This document shows, piece by piece, positions 1-8,085 of a DNA stretch of 64,000 nucleotides. Below the pieces are notes generated by a model. It did not search any database and was not told the origin of the DNA. It saw nothing but the letters and a program-made list of their open reading frames with translations. Source of the stretch: Flavobacterium humi (GTDB lineage: Bacteria > Bacteroidota > Bacteroidia > Flavobacteriales > Flavobacteriaceae); the NCBI RefSeq assembly GCF_004745595.1, contig NZ_SRLH01000002.1:434001-498000 (forward strand), given 5' to 3'. How positions within the stretch are numbered: the stretch's first letter is position 1; every line of letters begins with the position of its first letter. A program made the translations under genes and the position numbers.

Positions 1-794
1 AAAACTTTCAGCCATGCAGGCCTTGAGTTCTTTCTGCTGCTGATCAGGCGGGCCCATTTCTGGAACATTTTATTGGCTTTTTTATCCATTTCAATCAAAA
101 AAGGCCTGATTTCTACGGCATTATCGGCCACCAGGTCAGATTGCAGGTGCTCGAACGAACCTTTTTGCAGATGCCTTAAAATGATTTTCCCGAATTTTGA
201 GGATCCTTTTATTTCTTCTTCCGAAACACCCGGCTTTGGGAAAATTCCTAAATATTTCTCTTTCTTGCCCGTAAACATCCATTGCACGATGGTAATGACG
301 CTGACATGGTTGATATGCCTGTCTGTTAATGCGATATTTCCGACCAGCCTGGCATTGAGCTCTTTTAGGATCACTTTCATTTTCTCCTGTGCCATGGCCC
401 ACATATTCCGGCAGCCGATTACGGTAATTACAGGCGTATTTTCAAACAATTGTTTGGCAGGGCCGCTCTTTAAAAACGAATTGACAGGAATGGATGGTGA
501 AAGGTACCAAACCTGATACCCTAAAATGATCAAATCGTATTTCCGGTTCAAAACAGCTTCCGAAGGCGGATGGACAACGGCCGGGACTTGCAGGAACGAT
601 TCCGGGAAGGCATCAAAAAAAGCCTGTTTGTCCCAAGGGAACGGAAATGGTTTCTCCAGGCGGATGTCACAAAAAGTAACTTCAGCTTCCTGGGATTCAA
701 CAAGCGGCAGTGTGATATTTTTGAGGATTTCCTCTAACTGGCCTGATTGGGTATAATATAAAACAAGAATATTTTTCATTCGGGTTGCTTTCAT
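1..794 (-). CDS. DarA-like dialkylresorcinol condensing enzyme, partial (C-terminus beyond window edge)
   Basis: The reading frame is open from an ATG at 794 to the window edge (264 codons). The start overlaps the stop of the upstream acyltransferase gene as ATGA, which implies translational coupling; a second in-frame Met lies five codons on. The N-terminus (MKNILVLYYTQSGQ) is a flavodoxin-type beta strand and loop. The middle contains VITVIGCRNMWAMAQEKM and ITIVQWMFTGKK, which I recognise from the DarA family of flexirubin clusters. DarA acts with the ketosynthase DarB to join two beta-ketoacyl chains into the dialkylresorcinol half of flexirubin. DarB is not seen here and should lie to the left of the window. 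A generic flavodoxin-like NAD(P)H oxidoreductase is the alternative, but the operon context favours DarA. Confidence 0.75.
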   Translation of the reverse strand, partial: MKATRMKNILVLYYTQSGQLEEILKNITLPLVESQEAEVTFCDIRLEKPFPFPWDKQAFFDAFPESFLQVPAVVHPPSEAVLNRKYDLIILGYQVWYLSPSIPVNSFLKSGPAKQLFENTPVITVIGCRNMWAMAQEKMKVILKELNARLVGNIALTDRHINHVSVITIVQWMFTGKKEKYLGIFPKPGVSEEEIKGSSKFGKIILRHLQKGSFEHLQSDLVADNAVEIRPFLIEMDKKANKMFQKWARLISSRKNSRPAWLKV

Positions 795-1678
795 TTATTT
801 GTGCCCAAGGTATTCCAAAAATCAAAATAATTAAACCACTGTAGCGGATATTTTTTCAGCATCATTTCAACACTTTCCGTATAAGCCTTTAAAAGCCCTT
901 TGTCATCGCGTTGTTTTACATCGGCTTTTCTAGCATACAGATGGTAATGCAGGTCCGGTTCTTTCATGACGTACACAAAAACAACAGGGACTTTCAGCCG
1001 CGAGGCGATTAAAAATGGTCCGGCCGGGAAATTAGCTTCGGCTCCTAAAAGGGGTTCTGTCATGAATTTTGTCCCTTCAAAATACCGGTCGCCTGTAAAA
1101 CATATCAACTCATTGTTCGACAACGCATTGTTGATCTCGAAAATATGGGACAAATCATCCCTGACAATGATAAATTTAATGGATGATTTTTGGGTAACAC
1201 TTTCCAGGTATTCCTTAATGGCCGAATGTTCCATATCGGTAGTGACCAGGTTTATCTGGCAATCCAGGTCGATCTCACCGAAAAAATGTTCTGCAATTTC
1301 AAAATTCCCCACATGGGCACTGATCAGGACGCCTCCTTTTTTTTCTTTCAAAAGCTCTTTGAGCACTTCCACCCCATCGAACTCATACGAAAATTTATCC
1401 CGAAGCCCTGCTGAAATGGCGGTTTTATCGATAATGGTCTGGCCAAAAGTAAAATAACTTTTATACACCATTATTTTCGATCGCAAAAAAGAATATTGGA
1501 GCCGCTCCCTAAAATAGTAAAATATGGCCCTGTTGGATTTTCTCTGGAATACAAAATAATAAAAAGCCACAAAAATCAAAACGGAGTAAGCTGCTTTGAT
1601 CCCGAGCTTTTTAATGCAAAATACAAATATTTTATACCCTAAAAGAGTCCCTTTGGACTTTCCGTCCCATTCACTCAT
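791..1678 (-). CDS. LpxL/HtrB-like lysophospholipid acyltransferase family protein
   Basis: 295 residues. It carries the HX4E catalytic box of the LpxL/HtrB acyltransferase family (H122-VGNF-E127), followed by an NLVTTD segment and GDRYFEGTKFM, typical of the acceptor and thioester region. A hydrophobic stretch at about 33-45 is a likely membrane anchor. The family transfers an acyl chain from acyl-ACP to a lipid acceptor at the inner membrane. In pigment operons such proteins are thought to transfer the finished aryl-polyene chain, so here the likely role is to esterify the aryl polyene to dialkylresorcinol; that role is inferred. The gene lies 4 bases after the ACP gene and overlaps the DarA-like gene by 4 bases. 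Confidence 0.85.
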   Translation of the reverse strand: MSEWDGKSKGTLLGYKIFVFCIKKLGIKAAYSVLIFVAFYYFVFQRKSNRAIFYYFRERLQYSFLRSKIMVYKSYFTFGQTIIDKTAISAGLRDKFSYEFDGVEVLKELLKEKKGGVLISAHVGNFEIAEHFFGEIDLDCQINLVTTDMEHSAIKEYLESVTQKSSIKFIIVRDDLSHIFEINNALSNNELICFTGDRYFEGTKFMTEPLLGAEANFPAGPFLIASRLKVPVVFVYVMKEPDLHYHLYARKADVKQRDDKGLLKAYTESVEMMLKKYPLQWFNYFDFWNTLGTNK

Positions 1679-1682
1679 GAAA

Positions 1683-1934
1683 TTATCCCTTTGCTTTTAT
1701 CTTATTTTCGATTAAATCGTAAAAATCCTGAAAGGATACAATGCCTACAAAATCGGCTTCTCCCAGTTTTACACCGAAATTCGATTCGATAACCACCACT
1801 AAATCCACATAATCCAGGCTGTCAAGGCCTAATGTTTCTTTTAACGGGGCTTCCGGTGTTATCACATCTCCATCCACTTCAAATTCATCAACTAAAAAAC
1901 CATTGATTATTGCTATAATTTCTCCTTTATTCAT
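1683..1934 (-). CDS. Acyl carrier protein of the pigment operon
   Basis: 83 residues, the usual ACP length and acidic. The phosphopantetheine attachment motif is D38-S39-L40 within LGLDSLDYVDLVVVIE, so Ser39 is the predicted carrier residue. The protein would hold the growing polyene chain as a thioester while the adjacent ketosynthase and ketoreductase extend and reduce it. It sits between the ketosynthase (9-base gap) and the acyltransferase (4-base gap), so it is a dedicated pathway ACP rather than the housekeeping AcpP, which normally lies next to fabF elsewhere in the genome. Confidence 0.92.
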   Translation of the reverse strand: MNKGEIIAIINGFLVDEFEVDGDVITPEAPLKETLGLDSLDYVDLVVVIESNFGVKLGEADFVGIVSFQDFYDLIENKIKAKG

Positions 1935-1943
1935 CTCTGAAAA

Positions 1944-3164
1944 CTAAACTTTTTTAACTATTAAGGCTGAATTTGTTCCTCCAAATCCAAATGAATTCGA
2001 CAAAAATACGTCGATTTTTTTATTTATGGTATTTGTTACCAAATTTATTTTTTTTGAGTCCTCATCAGGCGTTTCAAAATTAATATTAGGAGCAACGAAG
2101 GAATTCTGCATCATTAATATTGAATAAATCACCTCGCTGGCCCCAGCCATCCAGCATTCGTGGCCTGTCATCGATTTTGTGGAACTTACCGGCGGATTGC
2201 TTTGGCCGAAAATTTCGAATATGGCTTTGGCTTCATTGGCGTCCCCAACCGGCGTTGAAGTAGCGTGGGCATTGATATAATCGATAGCCTCCGGTTCCAG
2301 CCCCGCTTGTTCTAAAGCCCGGCGCATTGCGGTAGCCGGCCCATCCACATTTGGGGTGGAAATATGCCCGCCGTTAGAAGAAAAACCGTAACCGATAACT
2401 TCTGCAATGATGGGCGCACCTCGCTTTACAGCGGATTCGTAGCTTTCCAAAATCAAGGTGGCGCCGCCTCCGCTTGGCACCAATCCGTCGCGGGAAGCGT
2501 CAAAAGGCCTTGAAGCTTTGGTTGCATTGCTTTCATTAGTAGAAAAAACACCCAACCCGTCAAAACTGGCCATCGCATATTGATTGATTTCCTGGGCTCC
2601 TCCGCAAATAATAATATCCTGTAAACCGCTCTTGATCAGATGGTAACCCAACCCTATGGAATGGGAACCGCTGGCACAAGCTGCACTGATACTAAGATTG
2701 ATTCCTCTTAACCTGAAAATTGTGGATAAATTCATCGTTACCGTAGAATTCATCGATTTGAAAATAGCACCGGATCCTATCAGCGTCGTGTCTTTTTTCT
2801 CCCTGATAATATCGGTGGCTTCAATAACTGCCATGGAAACACTGTCGTTTCCGTATAAGATGCCTACTTCATTGGTATCGAAAAAACTATCATCGATATT
2901 TGCGTTTTTCAATGCTTCGATGGTTGCCATGTAAGCATATTCCGTTTCTTCTCCAATACTGACTCTTTGCCTGCGGCTGAGTAATTTTTTCAGATCAGGC
3001 CTTGGCACCATTCCGGTCAAAGCCGAACGAAACCCGAATTCTTTTCTTGCTTCATCAAATATTATCCCTGATTTCCCTTCGTAAAGCGATTGTTTCACCT
3101 CATCCAACGAAGTTCCAATACAGGAATAAATCCCCATTCCGGTAATTACCACCCTTCTGTCCAT
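1944..3164 (-). CDS. Beta-ketoacyl-ACP synthase (FabF-like ketosynthase) of the pigment operon
   Basis: 406 residues with the full thiolase-fold triad: Cys163 in SAACASGSHS, His300 in NAHATSTPVGD and His335 in KSMTGHECW. With an intact active-site Cys this is a chain-elongating ketosynthase, not a chain-length factor. It would condense malonyl-ACP with a 4-coumaroyl-type starter supplied by the ammonia-lyase encoded upstream and extend the aryl polyene. The C-terminal GFGGTNSALIV segment is standard for the family. It lies in the same operon as a ketoreductase (16-base gap) and an ACP (9-base gap). Flexirubin clusters carry several KS paralogues; the substrate step of this one cannot be told from sequence. 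Confidence 0.92.
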   Translation of the reverse strand: MDRRVVITGMGIYSCIGTSLDEVKQSLYEGKSGIIFDEARKEFGFRSALTGMVPRPDLKKLLSRRQRVSIGEETEYAYMATIEALKNANIDDSFFDTNEVGILYGNDSVSMAVIEATDIIREKKDTTLIGSGAIFKSMNSTVTMNLSTIFRLRGINLSISAACASGSHSIGLGYHLIKSGLQDIIICGGAQEINQYAMASFDGLGVFSTNESNATKASRPFDASRDGLVPSGGGATLILESYESAVKRGAPIIAEVIGYGFSSNGGHISTPNVDGPATAMRRALEQAGLEPEAIDYINAHATSTPVGDANEAKAIFEIFGQSNPPVSSTKSMTGHECWMAGASEVIYSILMMQNSFVAPNINFETPDEDSKKINLVTNTINKKIDVFLSNSFGFGGTNSALIVKKV

Positions 3165-3180
3165 TTTTTAAAAAGTAATG

Positions 3181-3912
3181 TTATGAATAAATCCCACCAT
3201 TAATATTAATCACTTCACCTGTAATATAACCGGCTCTTTCCGATGCTAAAAAGGCAACTAAATCTGCCACTTCCCCTGCTTCCCCAAAACGGTTGGCCGG
3301 GATTAATTTTACGAGTTCCTTTTCATCTAAGTCTCCGGTCATATCGGTCCTGATGAAACCTGGAGCCACTGCATTTACGGTAATGCTGCGTTTTGCCACT
3401 TCCTGAGCCAAGGCTTTGGTAGCAGCCACAACAGCTCCTTTTGCCGCTGAATAATTGGTTTGTCCCGGCGTTCCTTTTACTCCGGAAACCGAAACCATAT
3501 TGATGATACGGCCGTATTTGTTGCGCAACATTTTCTGTATAAAGAAATTCGTCACATTAAAGAAACCGTTCAGGCTGGTATTGACCACGCTGTTCCAGTC
3601 CTCAAGGGACATCCACATAAATAATCCGTCGCGTGTAATGCCGGCATTGTTTACGATAACCTCCACTATAGCTTCAGGATTGGCTTCCTGCCAGGCAGAA
3701 AGGACGTTTTTCACCTCTTCTGCATCGGAAACATCAAATTTGATGATCTCTCCGGTAGCTCCTTTTCGGACAACTTCTTCCAAGGTCTTTTGGGCAGCTT
3801 CCTGATTGCCCTGGTAATTAATCAGTATATGGTATTTTTTATCTTCCGCCAATTTTTGGCAGATGGCACTTCCAATACCTCGGGAACCTCCCGTTACTAA
3901 TGCACATTTCAT
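3181..3912 (-). CDS. 3-oxoacyl-ACP reductase (FabG-like SDR)
   Basis: 243 residues, a classical short-chain dehydrogenase. The NADP-binding TGGSRGIG is at 7-14, NNAG at 88-91, and the catalytic Ser141, Tyr154 and Lys158 lie in SVSGVKGTPGQTNYSAAK. The C-terminal GYITGEVININGG is typical of FabG. It would reduce the beta-keto group formed by the neighbouring ketosynthase on the carrier protein, so that a dehydratase (not in this window) can make each double bond of the polyene. It starts 12 bases after the WG-repeat gene. The housekeeping fabG is expected elsewhere. Confidence 0.92.
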   Translation of the reverse strand: MKCALVTGGSRGIGSAICQKLAEDKKYHILINYQGNQEAAQKTLEEVVRKGATGEIIKFDVSDAEEVKNVLSAWQEANPEAIVEVIVNNAGITRDGLFMWMSLEDWNSVVNTSLNGFFNVTNFFIQKMLRNKYGRIINMVSVSGVKGTPGQTNYSAAKGAVVAATKALAQEVAKRSITVNAVAPGFIRTDMTGDLDEKELVKLIPANRFGEAGEVADLVAFLASERAGYITGEVININGGIYS

Positions 3913-3924
3913 ATTTTCAATCGT

Positions 3925-5037
3925 TTATTTTTGAAACAGTTCTGCATTTTCGAACCATTTATCTGCTAAAACTTTTCCGTCAGGTTTAAGAAAACCCCAT
4001 TTTTTTTCCAATTTCACCCTGCTCAATCCGCCTATGAAACCTTTATCGCTCTTTTTGAACAAGGCAATAAAACCGCCCGCAGTGATTTGGTATTGCGCTG
4101 GAATAACCAGTTTCCCGGTAGTTGAGATAAAGCCCCATTCCTTGTCTTTTACAGGTGCCAGGCCATCATCACTGAAAACTTCGGCATCTTCATAAACAGG
4201 CTGTACAAGATACTCTCCTTTTAAGGTAATATAACCCCATTTTTTTCCTTCGCAAACCGGAGCCAGGTTTTTGTTGAAAGCCCTCGCCTTGTCAAATTTA
4301 GGAGCGATGACCCATTTTCCTTTCAGGTCGATAAACCCAATTTTGTCCCCTTTTTTGGCATATGTGATATCTTGTGCCTGGAAGTCCCATATTTTGCTAA
4401 CTCCTTCAATCGGTGAAAATTTATTAGCAAAAACCAAACCAAAACTTTCCCCTTTTTTGGCCCAGGTTGTATTTTTATACATATCGCCCAGCTCATCGTA
4501 TTCGATATTGACCACAACTTTCCCTGTTTTGTCTATCATTCCCCACTTATCATTGTCCTTCACTTGTGCGAATCCTTCCGAAAAAGGTTTTATTATCTGG
4601 TAAGTTGGCGCTACGACAATAGCACCTTTGGTATTGATCAGTCCAACTTTCCCGTTTTGTTTGATAAAAGCAACACCTTCTTCAAAATCAAAAACCTTTT
4701 CCGAATCCGGCATTTTCAAGGTTTCCCCTTTTTTATTGATGTAAAACCATTGCTTGTCTTTTTGCACCACGCAAATACCGCTGTCAAAATATTTCGCATC
4801 ATCAAAAGAAGGCTGTATCATCCAATCGCCTTTGGCATTGATGAACCCGAATTTCCCGTTTTCCTGCGCAGCGGCAACGCCATCGGAGAAATTTTTGGCG
4901 ATTTTGAATTTTGGTGTGATCGCATAGTTCCCGGTTTTAGAAATATATCCGAATTTCCCATCTTCTTTCACTAATGCCAGCTCTTGTGCGGAAAGCAGCT
5001 GAACAAAAAACAACAGAATAAAAATCAGTTTTTTCAT
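3925..5037 (-). CDS. Exported WG-repeat protein
   Basis: 370 residues with a signal peptide (MKKLIFILLFFVQLLSAQ). The rest is about eight or nine WG-type repeats, each of the form GK(F/W)G(Y/F)I....G.....P.F..A..F..G.A.V; examples are GKFGYISKTG near the N-terminus and KKWGFLKPDGK near the C-terminus. WG (KWG) repeats are thought to form beta-rich binding surfaces, and no enzymatic residues are visible. The gene sits inside the pigment operon, between the ammonia-lyase and the ketoreductase. Because it is exported it may act at the envelope where flexirubin accumulates, but this is only an inference from position. Confidence 0.85.
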   Translation of the reverse strand: MKKLIFILLFFVQLLSAQELALVKEDGKFGYISKTGNYAITPKFKIAKNFSDGVAAAQENGKFGFINAKGDWMIQPSFDDAKYFDSGICVVQKDKQWFYINKKGETLKMPDSEKVFDFEEGVAFIKQNGKVGLINTKGAIVVAPTYQIIKPFSEGFAQVKDNDKWGMIDKTGKVVVNIEYDELGDMYKNTTWAKKGESFGLVFANKFSPIEGVSKIWDFQAQDITYAKKGDKIGFIDLKGKWVIAPKFDKARAFNKNLAPVCEGKKWGYITLKGEYLVQPVYEDAEVFSDDGLAPVKDKEWGFISTTGKLVIPAQYQITAGGFIALFKKSDKGFIGGLSRVKLEKKWGFLKPDGKVLADKWFENAELFQK

Positions 5038-5152
5038 ATTTTATAATCTAAAAATTAAACATCACTTTACAAGCGGTTCATGCTTTAAATCCTTTCATTT
5101 GAAATCTGCCTGGCAGGCGCCGATGTTTGTTATGCTCAAACACTGCGTCACA

Positions 5153-6673
5153 TTATTCCGCCATTAAATATTCTTTCACTTGCTGGACGAATGGGTACAT
5201 TACCTGGTCTTCTTTAAACTCAGGAATAATAGCCCTTACCTCGTCATATATTTCCCGGGTTACCGAAGACACTTCGTTTTTATAACCCAAGGCATCAATG
5301 GCCTGAACTATAGTTATCAATTCGATAGCCAGGACTTCAAATGCATTTTCTATTACTTTTCCAGTCATTACTGCGGCATTGGTACCCATGCTCACAATAT
5401 CCTGATTGTCATTGTTGTTAGGAATACTGTGGATATACATAGGATTGGAAAGCGTTTGGCTTTCTGCCGTCGTGGAAGTCGCCGTAAACTGGACTCCCTG
5501 CATCCCAAAGTTAAACCCTAATGTCCCTAAATTGACAAATGGAGGCAGGATTTCGTTCAGTTTGGAATTGAGCAGGTAATTCAGTTGGCGCTCTGCCAGC
5601 ATCGTTAATTTTGCTACAACCAATTTCAGTTTGTCCATTTCAAGCGAGATATAATCGCCGTGGAAATTCCCTCCGTGGTATACATGGCGGTTTTTGACAT
5701 CCACAATAGGATTGTCATTGGCCGAATTGATTTCGTTTTCCAAAACCTCGGCAACATTTTTAATGGTATCGAGAACCGGCCCTAAAATTTGAGGCACGCA
5801 ACGAAGCGAATAATATTCCTGGACTTTTTCCTTGAAAACATCTTCCGTATTCTCACCTGTATACAAATGGTCTTCTCTTTTCCTGACCAACTTACTGTCT
5901 TGCAACACATTCCTCATCCTTTGAGCAACTTCCTGCTGCCCCAAATGACGTTTGGTGTTGTTGAGTTCGGCAGAAAGGTGGTCATCATACGCTTGTACGA
6001 TTTCATTAATGGCACAAGAACATTTAACAGACCAATCCAATACTTTTTCAGCATTATGGACATTCACGATCCCAATCCCTGTCATAACCGAAGTACCGTT
6101 CATCAAAGCAAGCCCTTCACGGATTTCTACCTGGATCGGGCTTAATTGCTCTATTTCGAAAACCTCTTTTGTCTGGCGTCTTTCCCCTTTATAGAAAACT
6201 TCACCTTCCCCGATTAATGTCAGGGCCAAATGGGCTAACTGGACCAAGTCCCCGCTGGCGCCCACGCCTCCGTGTTCAAAAATCAAAGGAGTAATGTCAC
6301 GGTTGATAAACTCCGACATCAAATGGATTACCGATGGATGCACGCCCGAATTCCCCAAAGAAAGGGTATTCAATCTTGCCAAAATAGCTGATTTTACGAA
6401 AACGGGCGACAACGGTTTCCCCGTCCCGGAAGAATGGCTCCTGATCAGGTTATACTGCAGCTGCAGCCTGTCTTCCTCTTTGATACGGTATTGAGCCATA
6501 GGGCCAAATCCGGTATTCACGCCATATATTACTTTATTCCCTGAAAATTCCTTTAAAAAAGTAAAGCTTTCCTCTACCCTGTCCAAAACGGTACTGCTTA
6601 TACCAACTTTGTTGTTTTTAAACACGATTGATGTAAATTCTTCTAAGCTTAAATATTCATTAATTGTATTCAT
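5153..6673 (-). CDS. Tyrosine ammonia-lyase (aromatic amino acid lyase)
   Basis: 506 residues of the HAL/PAL family. The Ala139-Ser140-Gly141 triad in GGVGASGDLVQLAHLAL forms the MIO electrophile; YGVNTGFG, NGTSVMTG, YSLRCVPQ and SANDNP are all present. From memory the sequence is very close to the tyrosine-specific lyase of F. johnsoniae. It would deaminate L-tyrosine to 4-coumarate, the starter of the flexirubin aryl polyene. The substrate-selectivity pair reads Ser79-His80, which looks histidase-like rather than the His-Leu of Rhodobacter TAL; the F. johnsoniae enzyme has the same pair, so TAL activity remains likely. Histidase is the alternative, but no hut genes are adjacent. It leads the minus-strand operon. 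Confidence 0.88.
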   Translation of the reverse strand: MNTINEYLSLEEFTSIVFKNNKVGISSTVLDRVEESFTFLKEFSGNKVIYGVNTGFGPMAQYRIKEEDRLQLQYNLIRSHSSGTGKPLSPVFVKSAILARLNTLSLGNSGVHPSVIHLMSEFINRDITPLIFEHGGVGASGDLVQLAHLALTLIGEGEVFYKGERRQTKEVFEIEQLSPIQVEIREGLALMNGTSVMTGIGIVNVHNAEKVLDWSVKCSCAINEIVQAYDDHLSAELNNTKRHLGQQEVAQRMRNVLQDSKLVRKREDHLYTGENTEDVFKEKVQEYYSLRCVPQILGPVLDTIKNVAEVLENEINSANDNPIVDVKNRHVYHGGNFHGDYISLEMDKLKLVVAKLTMLAERQLNYLLNSKLNEILPPFVNLGTLGFNFGMQGVQFTATSTTAESQTLSNPMYIHSIPNNNDNQDIVSMGTNAAVMTGKVIENAFEVLAIELITIVQAIDALGYKNEVSSVTREIYDEVRAIIPEFKEDQVMYPFVQQVKEYLMAE

Positions 6674-6735
6674 TAAGTTTTGGTTTTGCCTAAAATTAAG
6701 TAAGCAATTTTATTTTAAAATTGAAATTATGTATT

Positions 6736-6743
6736 TACATTTG
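6736..6743 (+). promoter_or_regulatory. Candidate -7 element of the halogenase-like gene promoter
   Basis: TACATTTG on the plus strand matches TAnnTTTG and gives a leader of roughly 38 bases. It lies only seven bases from the opposing -7 element of the divergent ammonia-lyase promoter, so the two promoters would overlap. No clear -33 TTG at the right distance. Confidence 0.45.
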
Positions 6744-6750
6744 ACCAGTG

Positions 6751-6758
6751 CAAAGGTA
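6751..6758 (-). promoter_or_regulatory. Candidate -7 element of the ammonia-lyase operon promoter
   Basis: TACCTTTG on the minus strand matches the Bacteroidota -7 consensus TAnnTTTG. It would give a leader of about 75 bases ahead of the ammonia-lyase. The upstream region is T-rich with no clear TTG at -33. Confidence 0.5.
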
Positions 6759-6787
6759 GCATATTATTAAAAAGAAAAAAGAAAAAT

Positions 6788-8050
6788 ATGACACAGGAAT
6801 TTGTAGATGTCCTGGTAATTGGAGCAGGACCTTCAGGCTGTGTATCAGCATCTTACCTACATAACAACGGCACAAAAGTTAAAGTAGTCGAAAAAACGAG
6901 ATTCCCTCGGCTGGTTGTTGGCGAAAGCCTTATTCCGCGAGTTATGGATCATTTTGACGAAGCGGGGTTGTTCCCGGCGCTCGATGCCATGAATTTCGAG
7001 AAAAAACTCGGGGCCCGTTTCATCAGGGGTGAGGAGATTTGCGTTTTTGATTTCAGCAATAAATTTTCCAAAGGATGGGATTGGACCTGGCAAGTGCCAA
7101 GGGCCGATTTTGACAATACGCTCGCACAGGAAGTCATCCGTAAAGGAATAGACCTGGAGTTTGAAAGCGAAGTATTGGCGGTTACTTTTAACGGAAGTGA
7201 TTCTATTACAACTGTAAAAGATGCCAGCGGCAACCTAAAGGAAATCCATGCGAAATTCATTATCGATTCCAGCGGATACGGCCGTGTTTTACCTCGATTG
7301 CTGGATCTGGACACACCATCCAAACTGGACCCGCATTCGTCTATATTCACACATGTGAAAGACATCAACCGCCCGGAAGGAGAAGAAGGCACCTTGATTT
7401 CTTTTGACATCCTGGAAACCGAAGTATGGCTTTGGGTGATTCCTTTTTCGAACGGAAATACAAGTTTGGGAGTGGTTGGCCCAACCGATTTCATCAATTC
7501 GCTGTCTAAAAATAAAGACAATGCCGAAGCCCTTAAAAACGCCATCCAGCTTTCTGATTATTACATCAAGCGTTTTGGCGGTGTGGAATTTTTATTCGAA
7601 CCGGTAAAACTCGAAAATTATTCCCGCTCGGTAAAAAAAATGTACGGAGACGGCTTTGCCCTGACAGGAAACAGCTCCGAATTTTTAGACCCGGTTTTCT
7701 CTTCAGGAGTTGCTTTTGCCACAGAATCAGGGATGTTATCCGCAAAATTGATCCACAGGCAACTAAAAGGCGAAACCATTAATTGGGAAGTCGAATTTAC
7801 AGAATACATGAAAAAAGGCATCGGTGTTTTTACCACTTACGTAAAAGAATGGTACACCGGGAATTTGCAGACTTTGTTTTTCCATCAACCTGAAAACCCG
7901 GATGTTAAAAGAAAAATATGCGCTGTTTTAGCCGGTTATGTCTGGGATGAAGAAAATCCTTTTGTAAAAAAACATGACAATGTCATTAAAAACATGGCTC
8001 ATTTATTACATCTTGAAAAAGAACAGCAAGGCATAAAAAAACCAGAATAA
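6788..8050 (+). CDS. FAD-dependent oxidoreductase of the tryptophan-halogenase type
   Basis: 420 residues. The FAD-binding GAGPSG is at 12-17, followed by VVEKTRFPRLVVGESLIPR, typical of the halogenase/geranylgeranyl-reductase clade. W214-L-W-V-I-P219 matches the WxWxIP motif that separates flavin-dependent halogenases from monooxygenases, and Lys72/Lys73 in EKKLGARF lies where the catalytic lysine is expected. The second FAD motif region is LTGNSSEFLDPVFSSGV. A halogenase would use FADH2, O2 and chloride; a partner reductase is not seen here. The gene is divergent from the flexirubin operon, so chlorination or hydroxylation of the aryl ring is the natural hypothesis. A hydroxylase or reductase of the same clade remains possible. 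Confidence 0.75.
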   Translation: MTQEFVDVLVIGAGPSGCVSASYLHNNGTKVKVVEKTRFPRLVVGESLIPRVMDHFDEAGLFPALDAMNFEKKLGARFIRGEEICVFDFSNKFSKGWDWTWQVPRADFDNTLAQEVIRKGIDLEFESEVLAVTFNGSDSITTVKDASGNLKEIHAKFIIDSSGYGRVLPRLLDLDTPSKLDPHSSIFTHVKDINRPEGEEGTLISFDILETEVWLWVIPFSNGNTSLGVVGPTDFINSLSKNKDNAEALKNAIQLSDYYIKRFGGVEFLFEPVKLENYSRSVKKMYGDGFALTGNSSEFLDPVFSSGVAFATESGMLSAKLIHRQLKGETINWEVEFTEYMKKGIGVFTTYVKEWYTGNLQTLFFHQPENPDVKRKICAVLAGYVWDEENPFVKKHDNVIKNMAHLLHLEKEQQGIKKPE

Positions 8051-8069
8051 ATGTATTCTGGTTTTTTTT
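8035..8069. terminator. Bidirectional terminator between convergent genes
   Basis: CCAGAATA / TATTCTGG (8 bp) with loop AATG, extended by an A-tract on the left and a T-tract on the right. It serves the halogenase-like gene, whose stop codon lies in the stem, and the convergent exported-protein gene. Confidence 0.85.
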
Positions 8070-8085
8070 ATCTTTCAAAAACTAA

